Below are positions 5,863 through 15,626 of a stretch of 33,103 nt of DNA, piece by piece (positions within the stretch are counted from its first letter, which is position 1; each line of letters begins with the position of its first letter). The notes below the pieces were generated by a model. That model ran no database searches. It saw only the letters and a list, made by a program, of their open reading frames with translations, and was not told where the DNA came from. Source of the DNA: Candidatus Altarchaeota archaeon (GTDB lineage Archaea; Altiarchaeota; Altiarchaeia; IMC4; QMZM01); contig JAFGDV010000038.1 in the NCBI GenBank assembly GCA_016931955.1, positions 1 through 33,103 on the forward strand. The letters are read 5' to 3'. The position numbers and the translations under genes are program-made.

Positions 5863-7112
5863 TTATAAACTGCTTTATCGCCTAGTTCTTCCTCAATCCT
5901 CATCAGTTGGTTGTATTTCGCGTTCCTCTCGGATCTGCAGGGGGCGCCGGATTTTATTTGGCCGGTTCCTAGACCGACAACAAGGTCTGCTATGAAGCTG
6001 TCCTCTGTCTCCCCCGAGCGATGTGATACCATCACATTCCATCCGTTTTCCATTGCGATGTGTGCAGCATCAATTGCTTCAGATATCGTGCCTATCTGGT
6101 TTATCTTCAACAAAAGAGCGTTGCAGGCTTTCAGTTCAACCGCTTTCTTGATCCTTTTCACGTTCGTGACCAGCAGATCATCACCCACAAGCTGAACCCT
6201 TTCGCTGTTTTTTTCCGTAAACGCCTTCCATGAGCCCCAGTCGTCTTGGGCGAAGACGTCCTCGCATGATACTATAGGGTATTTTTGGAGCAGGTCAACG
6301 TATATGTCTGAAAGCTCCTCTCCTGAGATTTTTCTTCCCTCGAAGACATAGTTACCCTCATCGTAGAACTCGGAGGCTGCGGCGTCTATTCCCATCTTCA
6401 CCTTGCCGTTGTAACCCGATTCCTCAACAGCCTCCAAGATAAGCTCTAGGGGCTCCTCCGCCTGAGAAAGGGGGGGCGCAAAGCCGCCTTCATCGCCTAC
6501 GTTGATCGCGTTGCGCCCGTACTTTTTCTTGATTATGTCCTTCAGGCTTTGGTAGACCTCGGAACACATCCTCACTGCTTCGCGTAAATCCCCCGCGCCA
6601 ACGGGCAGGATCATGTACTCCTGTATGTCCAGTTTGTTGCCGGCATGCTCTCCCCCATTTACGACGTTCATCGAAGGCACCGGCAATGAAGTATCCCCCC
6701 CTGAAAGAGTGGAGATCCACTTGTATAATGGAATCCCCTGCTCTAATGCAGCCGCCCTTGTAACCGCCATGCTGACGCCGAGAATAGAATTCGCCCCAAG
6801 TTTTGATTTGTTTTCTGTGCCGTCCAGCTCGATCATCAATGAATCTATTTCCCGCTGTTTCCTGCAGTCTAAGCCGATTACCTTCTTGGAGATTATTCTG
6901 TTGACGTTTTCCACTGCCTTAAGAACGCCTTTCCCATGATACCTCTGTTCTTTATCCCTCAGCTCTAATGCTTCATGTACTCCAGTGCTCGCCCCAGAGG
7001 GGATCATGGCCCTTGAAACACCTTTCGCGGTCCTGAGATCGACCTCCACAGTAGGGTTGCCCCTGGAGTCAAGAACCTCTCTGGCGTGAATCTCTTCGAT
7101 CCTAAAACTCAT
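5850..7112 (-). CDS. eno: Enolase (phosphopyruvate hydratase)
   Basis: Enolase converts 2-phosphoglycerate to phosphoenolpyruvate in the cytosol, in glycolysis and gluconeogenesis. The 420-residue product is full length. The N-terminal domain has [17 protein letters not shown] and [17 protein letters not shown]. The barrel carries the enolase signature [17 protein letters not shown], then [25 protein letters not shown]. Metal-binding acidic residues lie in the expected [13 protein letters not shown] and VGDDL contexts. It is on the opposite strand to the ribosomal cluster although archaeal eno often sits within it, so a local inversion is likely. Confidence 0.97.
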   Translation of the reverse strand: MSFRIEEIHAREVLDSRGNPTVEVDLRTAKGVSRAMIPSGASTGVHEALELRDKEQRYHGKGVLKAVENVNRIISKKVIGLDCRKQREIDSLMIELDGTENKSKLGANSILGVSMAVTRAAALEQGIPLYKWISTLSGGDTSLPVPSMNVVNGGEHAGNKLDIQEYMILPVGAGDLREAVRMCSEVYQSLKDIIKKKYGRNAINVGDEGGFAPPLSQAEEPLELILEAVEESGYNGKVKMGIDAAASEFYDEGNYVFEGRKISGEELSDIYVDLLQKYPIVSCEDVFAQDDWGSWKAFTEKNSERVQLVGDDLLVTNVKRIKKAVELKACNALLLKINQIGTISEAIDAAHIAMENGWNVMVSHRSGETEDSFIADLVVGLGTGQIKSGAPCRSERNAKYNQLMRIEEELGDKAVYKVNL

Positions 7113-7128
7113 ATAATAGATTTAGCTT

Positions 7129-7142
7129 AGAATAAAAAAAGA
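7129..7142 (-). terminator. T-run terminator of the mevalonate-entry operon
   Basis: On the minus strand CTCTTTTTTTATT follows the DUF35 stop codon directly. Archaeal transcription ends well at such T-runs. It lies just ahead of the short eno upstream region, so eno is probably transcribed separately. Confidence 0.5.
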
Positions 7143-7146
7143 GCCC

Positions 7147-7548
7147 TTATTCCTTCAGTTTGAACTTGTAGCCGTATCTTATGATCCCATTGCTGCCGTC
7201 TGCTATCACCTTCCTGAAGACCAGCTCGACCTTTTTCCCTATCTCAAGGTCCTCTGGCTTGCAGTCGACTATCTGGGCTGTGATGAAGGGACCCTCAACA
7301 AGCTTTATGACCCCGATGACGTAGGGTTTCATGAACTCGAAGCCCTCTGAAGGCGTATGCACAATTGTATAACTGTATATCTCTCCTTCGCCGGAGTATT
7401 TAACCTCCCGTACATCGCCTGAACGCCTGCAGTTTGGGCACAGTTGCCTTAGCGGAAAGAATTTTTCGCCGCAGTTTTTGCATTCTGTCCCGACCAGATT
7501 GTATCTCTGAGGTATCAGCCTCCAGTGTACTGCAACACCCCTCGACAT
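7147..7548 (-). CDS. DUF35 / OB-fold zinc-ribbon acyl-CoA channelling protein
   Basis: In archaea this family bridges acetoacetyl-CoA thiolase and HMG-CoA synthase so that the intermediate is channelled. The N-terminal rubredoxin-like zinc ribbon has the pairs CKNC and CPNC (about residues 23-26 and 37-40). An OB fold follows (GEIYSYTIVHTPSEGFEFMKPYVIGVIKL). I choose ATG 7548 (MSRGVAVHWRLIPQRYN), one base after the thiolase stop, giving 133 residues. The longer frame from 7563 would overlap thiolase. The last two words of the zinc ribbon and the operon context make the role firm by homology. Confidence 0.9.
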   Translation of the reverse strand: MSRGVAVHWRLIPQRYNLVGTECKNCGEKFFPLRQLCPNCRRSGDVREVKYSGEGEIYSYTIVHTPSEGFEFMKPYVIGVIKLVEGPFITAQIVDCKPEDLEIGKKVELVFRKVIADGSNGIIRYGYKFKLKE

Positions 7549-7549
7549 C

Positions 7550-8713
7550 TTAGTCAACCTCAAGTATGTGGATCACGGTTGTGGCTCCTGAGCCGCCAAC
7601 GTTATGGATCAATCCCAGTCTCGCATCCTTGACCTGTCTTTTACCTGCATCCCCTCTCAGCTGCAGGGTGGCTTCCACTGCCTGCGCTATCCCAGTAGCA
7701 CCTACTGGATGGCCCTTACCCTTAAGTCCGCCACTCGTGTTTATCGGAATCCTGCCGTCGAGGGCCGTATCCCCCCCCTCCGTCAGTCTTCCGCCTTCAC
7801 CAATGCCGCAGAAGCCCAGGCCCTCTATGGCCAGGATCTCCGCGATGGAGAAGCAATCATGCACTTCGGCGAATTCTATGTCCTTTGGCTTAATCCCTGC
7901 CTTCTTGTAGGCCTTTCCTGCGGCAAGTATCGTCGAATCCATCCTGGAAAGGCTCTTCCTGTCGTGGAGCGCTAACGTATCAGTAGCAGTCGACGAAGCC
8001 CTGATCCATACAGGGTTCTTGGATAGCTCCTTTGCCTTTTCTTCTGAGGCCAGAACTACTGCTGCGGCTCCGTCGCTGAGGGGTGAACAGTGGAGCAGCC
8101 TTAGGGGATCCGCTATGAGAGATGACCTCATAACCTGATCCAAGGTGACCCTGAAGGGGAACTGTGCATTTGGGTTCAGGCAGGCGTTGTCGTGGCTTTT
8201 AACCGCGACCTGGGATATCTGCTCAATCGTCGTCCCGTACTCGAACATGTGGCGTCTCGCCATAAGGGCGTAGATGCTCGGAAAAGTGGCTCCTTTAAAG
8301 GTCTCCCATTCCTGGTCTCCCGCGCCCATCAATGTGACGGTTGCATAGGAGGCTGAGACATCGGTCATCTTCTCGACGCCGCCTGCAACCACTATGTCCA
8401 TTTCGCCGGATTTTATGGCTAGATAGGCCTCCCTCAGGGCGAGGCTGCCGGAGGCGCACGCCCCCTCGACCCTTACCGCTGGAATCCCTATAAGGCCGCT
8501 GTAGTCTGCGACCAATGCCCCAATATGCTCTTGGCCCGAGAAAAGGCCGGGCGACATAGAGCCTATGTAGAGCCCCTCGATGTCTTCGCCTTCTATTCCA
8601 GCGTCGATTATCGCCTTAGTCCCGGCCTTGGTTATTAGATCACGGTATCGCTGATCCCATAGTTCGCCGAACTCTGTGATCCCGATTCCGATGATCGCTA
8701 CTCTGCCGCTCAT
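7550..8713 (-). CDS. Acetyl-CoA C-acetyltransferase (archaeal thiolase)
   Basis: The enzyme condenses two acetyl-CoA to acetoacetyl-CoA, the first step of the mevalonate route to archaeal lipids. The 387-residue product has the nucleophilic cysteine in VEGACASGSLAL (Cys86), the HDCFSIAEI segment, and the C-terminal GLKGKGHPVGATGIAQAVEA, which supplies the catalytic histidine. The archaeal subfamily lacks the second catalytic cysteine context typical of bacterial thiolases; here GSGATTVIHI occupies the C-terminal position. It lies 3 nt after HMG-CoA synthase and 1 nt before the DUF35 gene, in the known channelling-complex order. Confidence 0.93.
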   Translation of the reverse strand: MSGRVAIIGIGITEFGELWDQRYRDLITKAGTKAIIDAGIEGEDIEGLYIGSMSPGLFSGQEHIGALVADYSGLIGIPAVRVEGACASGSLALREAYLAIKSGEMDIVVAGGVEKMTDVSASYATVTLMGAGDQEWETFKGATFPSIYALMARRHMFEYGTTIEQISQVAVKSHDNACLNPNAQFPFRVTLDQVMRSSLIADPLRLLHCSPLSDGAAAVVLASEEKAKELSKNPVWIRASSTATDTLALHDRKSLSRMDSTILAAGKAYKKAGIKPKDIEFAEVHDCFSIAEILAIEGLGFCGIGEGGRLTEGGDTALDGRIPINTSGGLKGKGHPVGATGIAQAVEATLQLRGDAGKRQVKDARLGLIHNVGGSGATTVIHILEVD

Positions 8714-8716
8714 TTT

Positions 8717-9778
8717 TTATGGCTTCTCCAATTTCACTCCCTTGATCTTGCCCTTGAATTTGGCATAGGTTGAATATTCGACGTACTCTTTTCTGTCCAT
8801 GTAGGCCTTTAGGGGTTTACTGTTCCTTCTTTTTTCGTTCTCCTTTGTGACTTCTATGATGAACGCATCGCTTCCAGCGCCTGAGCCGTAGGATACAGCC
8901 AGTACCCTATCCCCTGAGACTGCATCGTCTAGTATCCTTGCCAGCCCCAGCATGGTTGAACCAGAGTACGTGTTTCCAATATATGGAGTCAATAGACCCG
9001 TCTCCAGCCTCTTCTTTTCTATCCCCAGTATCTCCGCCGCCTTTAAAGGGAATTTCCCGTTGGGTTGGTGGAATACCGCGTAGTCGAAATCCTCTGGTTT
9101 TAGATTGTTCCTTTTCATTATCTCCTTCGCCGCCTCTATAACGTGCTTGAAGTATGCCGGCTGTCCTGTGAACCTTGCGCCATGGGATGGGAACTCCTGT
9201 CCTTCCCTCCTCCAGAAATCAGGGGTGTCGGTGGTATATGAATAGGTGTCTAGGATCCTGGCTATGAGGTTGTCTTTCCCTATTATGTACGCTGCACCGC
9301 CTGCAGAGGCTGTGTACTCCAACGCGTCCCCGGGCTTCCCCTGTGATGTGTCCGCTCCAACAGCCATCCCATACTTGATCATCCCAGACTTCACGAGGCC
9401 CATGGTCGTCTGTATTGCTGCTGTTCCCGCCTTGCATGCGAACTCGTAGTCGGCAGCAGTCATGTCCGGTACCGCGTCGATTGCGGCCGCAACTATCGTG
9501 GAAGTCGGTTTCACGACGTATGGATGGGATTCTGAGCCAACATAGATCGAACCAATCTCCTTTGGATTTATCCGGGCGTGTTGTACGGCGTTTCTGGCTG
9601 ATTCTACTGCGATGGTTGCTGTGTCCTCGTCCAGTGCGGGGACTGTTTTCTCGTATATGAGGAGGGAATTCTTTATGCTTCCTGCGTCATCACCCCAGAC
9701 CTTAGCGATTTCTTCCGTCTTTATCCTATATCTTGGTATGTATACTCCGTAGCCTACTATTCCGACATCCATTTTCAT
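8717..9778 (-). CDS. Hydroxymethylglutaryl-CoA synthase (archaeal type)
   Basis: It condenses acetoacetyl-CoA with acetyl-CoA to HMG-CoA. The 353-residue product is the short archaeal form. The nucleophile is in [17 protein letters not shown] (Cys115), the catalytic glutamate in VGSESHPY, and the histidine in [34 protein letters not shown] is also conserved. The ATG follows the stop of the upstream regulator without a gap, and another ATG lies two codons in. Together with the thiolase and DUF35 protein it forms a single operon and probably one complex. Confidence 0.95.
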   Translation of the reverse strand: MKMDVGIVGYGVYIPRYRIKTEEIAKVWGDDAGSIKNSLLIYEKTVPALDEDTATIAVESARNAVQHARINPKEIGSIYVGSESHPYVVKPTSTIVAAAIDAVPDMTAADYEFACKAGTAAIQTTMGLVKSGMIKYGMAVGADTSQGKPGDALEYTASAGGAAYIIGKDNLIARILDTYSYTTDTPDFWRREGQEFPSHGARFTGQPAYFKHVIEAAKEIMKRNNLKPEDFDYAVFHQPNGKFPLKAAEILGIEKKRLETGLLTPYIGNTYSGSTMLGLARILDDAVSGDRVLAVSYGSGAGSDAFIIEVTKENEKRRNSKPLKAYMDRKEYVEYSTYAKFKGKIKGVKLEKP

Positions 9779-10480
9779 CTAGCTGACACACCCCCTCAGG
9801 TTTTTCACTAGCTCGTCTTCTGAGCGTATCTTTGATACTATTAGTGGAATCTTCTCCAGTGTCGCTATCTTGACTGCCAGTTTGTCCACCTTCTTGGGCG
9901 AGAGCCCGTGGAGGACTATCATCTTCGGCTTCGGGTGTGTTACCTTCACCGCTATCAGAGGTGATCTGCCGAAGTGGACCTTGGTGAATATTAATGCTCG
10001 ATCTTCGCTGGCGCCGTAGATTCCCAGAAAGTCCTTCTCTGAGAGTTCGAGTATGGCTTTTATCGAGTCAATTACTGTGTAACCCCAGATATCCTCCAGC
10101 TGTGAGTCTTCCCCTGCTATGATTTCCCCTTCAACTGCCTCTATTATTTCGTCTGCTGGTATGGGAGACAGGAAGTCTCTTATGTCCAGGATAGCATCCA
10201 CCTTTAATCCTTCGGAGAACTTTTTCACCATGCCTCCGCCATTTTTCATGTCCGAGTATATGAGGGTCTCTATGAACCTCCTGATGAATATGGCGCCAGG
10301 TGATCTTCTCCTCCCTGATTCATAGTCTGATATAACGGAGGATGAGATCCTGAGATTTCTGGCGATATCGCATTGCCTTATCATGAATATTTCGCGCCAT
10401 TTTTTCATCACAACGCCAGGATTTTCTGATAAGACGATTTCTCCGGCTATGTTTCTTGTGAGTGTTTGGTTGGATGTCAT
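9779..10480 (-). CDS. Archaeal helix-turn-helix transcriptional regulator of the mevalonate operon
   Basis: The 233-residue product has an XRE-type helix-turn-helix at about residues 30-65 (IFMIRQCDIARNLRISSSVI, then SDYESGRRRSPG). A C-terminal alpha-beta domain of about 120 residues follows, with motifs such as SLIAVKVTHPKPKMIVLHGL-like strands. It matches the archaeal family known as COG1709, which is often found next to HMG-CoA synthase genes. It is the first gene of the operon, with the next start abutting its stop, so it is a good candidate for feedback control of isoprenoid synthesis. An AGGAAAAGAG sequence just before the ATG may serve as ribosome binding site. Confidence 0.8.
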   Translation of the reverse strand: MTSNQTLTRNIAGEIVLSENPGVVMKKWREIFMIRQCDIARNLRISSSVISDYESGRRRSPGAIFIRRFIETLIYSDMKNGGGMVKKFSEGLKVDAILDIRDFLSPIPADEIIEAVEGEIIAGEDSQLEDIWGYTVIDSIKAILELSEKDFLGIYGASEDRALIFTKVHFGRSPLIAVKVTHPKPKMIVLHGLSPKKVDKLAVKIATLEKIPLIVSKIRSEDELVKNLRGCVS

Positions 10481-10573
10481 CTCTTTTCCTGATGTATTCC
10501 CTATACTATAACTACAGAAATTGGGTGTCTTATTATAAATAGGTTGGGGAATATAAAACGTCGATTGTCGAAG
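10481..10573. promoter_or_regulatory. Divergent promoter region
   Basis: On the plus strand TTATTATAAATAGG (about 10528-10543) is a TATA box whose start would fall near 10565, just before the ATG at 10574. On the minus strand the same A/T-rich segment and a second TATAGTATAGGG-like stretch can serve the regulator gene. Both genes would have short leaders. Confidence 0.5.
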
Positions 10574-12148
10574 ATGAAAATAGTGCCAGACACGTCCGTC
10601 ATAGTCGACGGCAGGATATCAGAGATACTGGAAGAACTCGAGGATAAAGGAGTGGATATAATAATCCCAGAAGCCGTTGTATCGGAACTAGAATATCAGG
10701 CGAACCTCGGCCGTGAGACAGGCTTCGACGGCCTGCGAGAGCTGAACGCTCTAAGGAAGATGGCAGAGGAATCAAGAGAAAAGATGGCCATCTCCTTCTA
10801 TGGGGAAGCGCCCACCGCTGAAGAGATAAAGAAGGCCAGAATCGGGATGATAGACAGCCTCATAAGAAAGGCCGCCATAGAAAACAAGGCAACTCTGATA
10901 ACAAGCGATAGAATACAGGCCCTGGTGGCTGAAGCGAAAGGGATCAAGGTAGAATACATCGGGCCCAAGGTGAAGAAAATCGCCCCAAAAATATTCGACC
11001 TATTCGATTCAGAGACCATGTCAGTGCACTTGAAAGAAAACTCCCCCATGCTCGCGAAGAAGGGGCACGTGGGCAGGGTCAAATTAACAAGCATAGGAGA
11101 AAAGCTTTCAAGGGAAGAGATCGAGGAATACGCCAGGGAGATAATAGAATTCAGCTACTCGGATTCGAAAAGCCAGATAGAGTTGGAGAGAAAAGGCGCC
11201 ACTGTGGTGCAGTTGGGCGACCACAGGATCGTGATTGCGAGGCCTCCTTTCAGCGACGGCCTTGAGATAACCGCGGTAAAGCCCTTGGTGAGGACGACAT
11301 TGGATGACTACGACATCTCCAAGAAGCTCTTAGATCGGTTGGAAAAACAGGCGGAAGGCATATTTGTAGCGGGTTCCCCTGGAGCGGGTAAGACGACCTT
11401 CGTCCAAGCCCTCGCTGAATTCTACCTCAACAAAGACAAAATCGTTAAAACAATGGAGCATCCCCGAGACCTTCAGGTCCCGGATGTTGTGACACAATAC
11501 AGCCCATTGGAGGGCTCCATGGAGAATACTGCTGATATACTTGTACTTGTCAGACCTGACTACACCATCTTCGATGAGCTGAGGAAGACCAGAGACTTCG
11601 AGGTCTTCGCCGACATGCGTCTTGCCGGAATCGGTTTAGTGGGTGTTACACACGCCAACAAGGCGATAGACGCGATCCAGAGACTAGTCGGCAGGGTTGA
11701 ATTAGGGATGATCCCGCACATCGTCGACACAGTGATCTACATAGAAGCCGGTAGAATAAAGAAGGTCTATGAGCTCAGCATGGTCGTTAAAGTACCCCAC
11801 GGCATGCGGGAGGCAGATCTTGCGAGACCGGTCATAGAGGTTAGGGACTTCGAGACCACTAAGCCAGAATACGAGCTCTACTCATACGGCGAAGAAGTGG
11901 TAGTGATACCCATACAGGAGAGGGCTAAAAAAATGATAGAACAACCTGGTTTCTCTCTGACGAAAAAGCAGATCATCCTGAAGTCGAAATCACACCGTGA
12001 CGAACCGGTAAGTGTCTTCGCAGATAATGAGTTCATATGCCGTGGAAGGGCTAACGGCTCCGGTAGCATAAAGATAAAGAGGAACACCGCTCATGGGCGG
12101 ACGCTGATTGCTGCGATGGACTCCGGGAAAAAGATAACATTGAGTTAG
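10574..12148 (+). CDS. PIN-domain and P-loop ATPase (PilT-like, COG1855)
   Basis: The 524-residue product begins with a PIN nuclease domain ([20 protein letters not shown], with further acidic positions to residue ~130: [20 protein letters not shown]). A PilT/VirB11-like ATPase follows, with Walker A GSPGAGKT near residue 266, the [20 protein letters not shown] region, and [16 protein letters not shown]. The C-terminus has a KH-like segment. This archaeal family has no settled role; RNA processing or quality control is a fair guess from the PIN domain. A TTG ten codons upstream is possible, but the TATA position favours ATG 10574. The next gene starts 1 nt after the stop. Confidence 0.88.
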   Translation: MKIVPDTSVIVDGRISEILEELEDKGVDIIIPEAVVSELEYQANLGRETGFDGLRELNALRKMAEESREKMAISFYGEAPTAEEIKKARIGMIDSLIRKAAIENKATLITSDRIQALVAEAKGIKVEYIGPKVKKIAPKIFDLFDSETMSVHLKENSPMLAKKGHVGRVKLTSIGEKLSREEIEEYAREIIEFSYSDSKSQIELERKGATVVQLGDHRIVIARPPFSDGLEITAVKPLVRTTLDDYDISKKLLDRLEKQAEGIFVAGSPGAGKTTFVQALAEFYLNKDKIVKTMEHPRDLQVPDVVTQYSPLEGSMENTADILVLVRPDYTIFDELRKTRDFEVFADMRLAGIGLVGVTHANKAIDAIQRLVGRVELGMIPHIVDTVIYIEAGRIKKVYELSMVVKVPHGMREADLARPVIEVRDFETTKPEYELYSYGEEVVVIPIQERAKKMIEQPGFSLTKKQIILKSKSHRDEPVSVFADNEFICRGRANGSGSIKIKRNTAHGRTLIAAMDSGKKITLS

Positions 12149-12149
12149 A

Positions 12150-13583
12150 ATGGCAGCCTGTAACCGCTATTCTGGGGAAGACGACTTTAGGTATCCTGCC
12201 CTGAAGTGCAGACTGGAATCGTTCAAGAGATTCAAGTACACTACCAGGGGCAGAGGGATCGAGGTAGAAGGCATCTTCATCTACAAGTTGGCTCTGCCGC
12301 AGAGGAATTCTAAAGTATATGTCGGCTTCATCGACTCCATGGAGGAATACAGGCTTCTTAATCTTAGGCCGCCTGAAAAGGATCTATTGAAGATTTGGTG
12401 CCACATCCCCTCTAATCTGGCAACTAGGGAGCGGCTTCTCTCGAAGCCCAACCTGAGGCTGAGGGGCAAGGTCAGTGTAGAAGGAAACAACCTGGAATCC
12501 AAGACACTAATTGTAGAAGACCTTGAATTTCTACCAGTGGAATACACCGCGGTCGGGGCTCCGGCCTTCATCGACTTGGATGATATGTTTTCTTGCATAT
12601 ATTCCAGAGGTCCTGAGTTATACGAGCACGGGCCTCTTCTCCTCCTCGCAAGCCTCGTCGGATCGGAGAGGAAATCCAGGTACTTCCCAGAAGAAAACGC
12701 GGGCTGCGGAATAAACATGGGCTCCTCTGCAGAGGATTCTCCCAGAAAGGTAAGCTCTGGTAGGATAACCTCCTCCATGAGAAAGCAGCTGTTGGATTTC
12801 ATAAGAAGGGTTAATATAGGTTCATTAGATTCCATATCCGATAAATTCAGGTGGAACCGCTTTCTATCCATCGAAGATCCACTAATACTCTCAAGGACAA
12901 TACAGACAAAGAATGAGATCGACTGGAATCTTGTATCTGACATAGACGGCATCAATAACCTAAAGAGGTCAAGATTCATCACCTCGGACATCAACCTTGT
13001 CTTTGACCCTAACATCTTTCCAAGAAAGATGAACAGGGATGATTTAAAGAATCTCAGGCAGACCATCTTGTTTGCAAAATCAACCTCTGGGATGAGTTAC
13101 TCTGCGGAAGCAGACGCCTGGATAGAGAACGGCATAGACAAGGTTGTGAGGGATCTGGCTAAACGCGTCGACTACGCTCCTTTCCTGTTCAGGTACAGGT
13201 TGGAGCCTCTCTGCGATGCTTTTCTGAGAGCCAACCACCTAGAGGACCTTCTCCTGGGGGGGAGCATTGGGATAAAAAGAAAGGACGTCAAGGACTTCTT
13301 CAGTATAGCAGAGGACGCTGCCTGCGACTTCGCAGAATACTCTCGACCCTACGTAGATGAGAGAGTATTCAGTTCCATCTTGGACAGCATGAACGACAAG
13401 CGTCTGCAGAACCTATACAGGGAGCTGCTGGTGAAGGGTGGCATGACCGAAAACGACATGAAGCTCTTCCTCGAGAAACACGCAGTTGCGGAGAAAAAAG
13501 CTGACTCCCTCGTATCCTCTCTGCTACACTCAGAACCTGTTCTGGTGGTCAAACAGGGAAGCCTTTATAGACCGGTCGGATAA
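12150..13583 (+). CDS. Unrecognised 477-residue protein between the PIN-ATPase and MCM
   Basis: I do not recognise this protein. Residues about 1-130 look beta-rich and could contain an OB-like barrel (EVEGIFIYKLALPQRNSKVY, LRLRGKVSVEGNNLESKTLI). Residues about 200-420 are mostly helical with many charged positions. The last 40 residues (DMKLFLEKHAVAEKKADSLV, ending GSLYRPVG) look like a winged helix. No membrane segment, signal peptide or catalytic motif is evident. It begins one base after the PIN-ATPase stop, so the two are co-transcribed, and it ends at a T-run 36 bp before mcm. The position and domain pattern suggest a nucleic-acid role, but this is inference only. Confidence 0.75.
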   Translation: MAACNRYSGEDDFRYPALKCRLESFKRFKYTTRGRGIEVEGIFIYKLALPQRNSKVYVGFIDSMEEYRLLNLRPPEKDLLKIWCHIPSNLATRERLLSKPNLRLRGKVSVEGNNLESKTLIVEDLEFLPVEYTAVGAPAFIDLDDMFSCIYSRGPELYEHGPLLLLASLVGSERKSRYFPEENAGCGINMGSSAEDSPRKVSSGRITSSMRKQLLDFIRRVNIGSLDSISDKFRWNRFLSIEDPLILSRTIQTKNEIDWNLVSDIDGINNLKRSRFITSDINLVFDPNIFPRKMNRDDLKNLRQTILFAKSTSGMSYSAEADAWIENGIDKVVRDLAKRVDYAPFLFRYRLEPLCDAFLRANHLEDLLLGGSIGIKRKDVKDFFSIAEDAACDFAEYSRPYVDERVFSSILDSMNDKRLQNLYRELLVKGGMTENDMKLFLEKHAVAEKKADSLVSSLLHSEPVLVVKQGSLYRPVG

Positions 13584-13590
13584 TTTTTTT
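13584..13590 (+). terminator. T-run after the 477-residue protein gene
   Basis: Seven consecutive T directly follow the stop codon, the usual archaeal terminator signal. An A/T-rich CATATTATTAACC at about 13601-13613 just downstream may be the mcm promoter, giving a very short leader. Confidence 0.5.
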
Positions 13591-13619
13591 AACAGGATAC
13601 CATATTATTAACCCACAAG

Positions 13620-15626
13620 ATGAGAGAGAAAATAGAGAGCTTTTTAAAGAAGAAGACAGATGAGATCAATGAATTGGCTGAATTCTATCCAGAGAAGAAG
13701 GCGCTCTACATAGACTACACTGACTTGGAGAGATTCGACCACGAAGTAGCTGAGGAATTGATTCAGAAGCCTGACGAAGTCATCAGCTTATTCGATGAAG
13801 TCTTATCTGGCATGAATATTCCGACCATGGAGGAAAACCCCCGCATACATGTGCGCTTCAAGAACCTGCCTAAGGAGAGAGGCTACACCCTAATGATTAG
13901 GGACGTGACTTCAAGCTACATCGGAAGGTTTATGGCTGTTGAAGGCGTCGTTAACAGGATATCGGACATACTACCCAAGGTTTCAGTCGCCAGATTCTAC
14001 TGCAACAGATGCGGTGAAGGCCATGACGAAATACAGTCGACAAGGTTCCTCACCGAGCCTGTCTTCTGCAGAAACTGCAGGAGGAAGGACTTCAGGTTCG
14101 TTCCGGACGAATCTGAGTGGACTGATGTTCAGAGACTGCAGATCCAGGAGCCTCTTGAGTTGCTGGAAGGCGGCGAAGAAGCCAGGCAGATCGAGGTCTG
14201 GGCTGAAGATGATTTAACAGGTGAGGTCACAGCAGGCGACAAGATAATAGAGACCGGCGTTATGAGGCTTCTGCCCCCTCAAAAGAGGGGTTCTGTGTAT
14301 CGGAAATTCCTTGAAGCCAACTTCCTTGAGAGCGTTGAGAAGGAATTCGCTGAGCTTGAGATCTCAAAAGAGGAGGAGAAGGAGATAAAGAAACTTTCGA
14401 AGGATCCTAGGAGCTATGAAAAGATCATCAACTCCATTGCGCCGTCCATCTACGGATACAAGGAGATCAAAGAGGCTGTGGCTTTGCAGATGTTCGGCGG
14501 CCGTTACGGTAAGAAACTGCCTGACGGAACCTCCGTAAGATCCGACATGCACATTCTCTTGATAGGTGAGCCGGGGGTTGCTAAATCAAGGCTTCTTCAA
14601 TATATTAACCAGATCGCGCCGAAGAGCATCTATGTTGCAGGCAAGGGCACTACGGGTGCTGGTCTCACTGTTACGGCTGAACGCGATGAGTTTGCTGAAG
14701 GCGCTTGGACGCTGAAGGCTGGAGCATTGATCCTCGCCGGCGGCGGTATCGCGTGCATCGACGAATTCGACAAGATGAGCACCGAGGATAGGAGCGCGAT
14801 GCACGAAGCCTTGGAGCAGCAGACCGTCTCCGTCGCTAAAGCCGGTATTGTAGCGACCTTTAAGGCTGACACTGCGGTGTTGGCGGCCGCTAACCCTAAG
14901 TTCAGCAGATTCGACCCCTATAAGCCTTTATCCGAGCAATTCGATATCCCTGCAACGTTGTTAAGCCGATTTGACCTGATCTTCCCAATCAGGGATATAC
15001 TAGACAAGGAACAGGATAAAGAGATAGCAGAGCATATCCTGAAGATCCACCGGACGGGTGAGGGTATCAAGGACCTTGAGCCTGAAATACCCACTGAGTT
15101 GTTGAGGAAGTATGTAGCCTACGCGAGGAGGAACATCCATCCAGTATTGTCTGATGACGCCGCTGAGAAGATCAAGGAATTCTATATTGAATTGCGTGCT
15201 GGAAGCAAGGAGACGGTGATGGCCACCCCCCGGCAGCTTGAGGCCCTTGTCAGGCTTTCAGAGGCCTCCGCCAAGATGAGGTTAAGTAATACTGTCACAG
15301 TAAGTGATGCGGAGAGGGCGATCGCCTTGACCGAGTTCGTGTTGAGGGAGATTGCATACGATGAGTCTCTGGGTAGGATCGATATTGACCGGATCGTTAG
15401 CGAGCACCCTAAGTCTACCCGTGACCGTATCAGGGTCGTTGAAGACATCATTAACGGCTTGATTGCTGCGTCCGCTGAGGGGATGGCTTCCTTTGACGAC
15501 ATCATCGAGGAGGCGAAGTCGAGGGGCCTTGACCGCTTTACTGCTGAAGGCATACTGTCTGAGTTGAAGAACAAGGGTGTCGTCTTTGAGCCAAGGCATG
15601 GCAGATACATGCTGACCGAGGGATGA
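13620..15626 (+). CDS. mcm: Replicative DNA helicase MCM
   Basis: MCM forms a homohexamer that unwinds DNA ahead of the replication fork. The 668-residue product has an N-terminal domain with a zinc site at about residues 127-155 (CNRC and CRNC), then the AAA+ core. Walker A is GEPGVAKS at about 316-323, Walker B CIDEFDKM at about 378-385, the sensor AAANPKFSRFDP follows, and the arginine finger is LLSRFDLIF near 447. A C-terminal winged helix closes the protein (ASFDDIIEEAKSRGLDRFTA). There is no intein. The presenilin-like gene overlaps its stop by 4 bases. Confidence 0.97.
   Translation: MREKIESFLKKKTDEINELAEFYPEKKALYIDYTDLERFDHEVAEELIQKPDEVISLFDEVLSGMNIPTMEENPRIHVRFKNLPKERGYTLMIRDVTSSYIGRFMAVEGVVNRISDILPKVSVARFYCNRCGEGHDEIQSTRFLTEPVFCRNCRRKDFRFVPDESEWTDVQRLQIQEPLELLEGGEEARQIEVWAEDDLTGEVTAGDKIIETGVMRLLPPQKRGSVYRKFLEANFLESVEKEFAELEISKEEEKEIKKLSKDPRSYEKIINSIAPSIYGYKEIKEAVALQMFGGRYGKKLPDGTSVRSDMHILLIGEPGVAKSRLLQYINQIAPKSIYVAGKGTTGAGLTVTAERDEFAEGAWTLKAGALILAGGGIACIDEFDKMSTEDRSAMHEALEQQTVSVAKAGIVATFKADTAVLAAANPKFSRFDPYKPLSEQFDIPATLLSRFDLIFPIRDILDKEQDKEIAEHILKIHRTGEGIKDLEPEIPTELLRKYVAYARRNIHPVLSDDAAEKIKEFYIELRAGSKETVMATPRQLEALVRLSEASAKMRLSNTVTVSDAERAIALTEFVLREIAYDESLGRIDIDRIVSEHPKSTRDRIRVVEDIINGLIAASAEGMASFDDIIEEAKSRGLDRFTAEGILSELKNKGVVFEPRHGRYMLTEG

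Noticed and set aside
6787-7880. Single GAATTCGCC and GGCGAATTC sequences inside eno (about 6787) and the thiolase gene (about 7869)
   Set aside because: Each is one arm only, with no paired arm and no neighbouring module; they are chance matches in coding DNA, not element copies.
14586-15610. Several minus-strand ORFs opposite mcm
   Set aside because: mcm is complete with all AAA+ motifs; the antisense frames are shadows.
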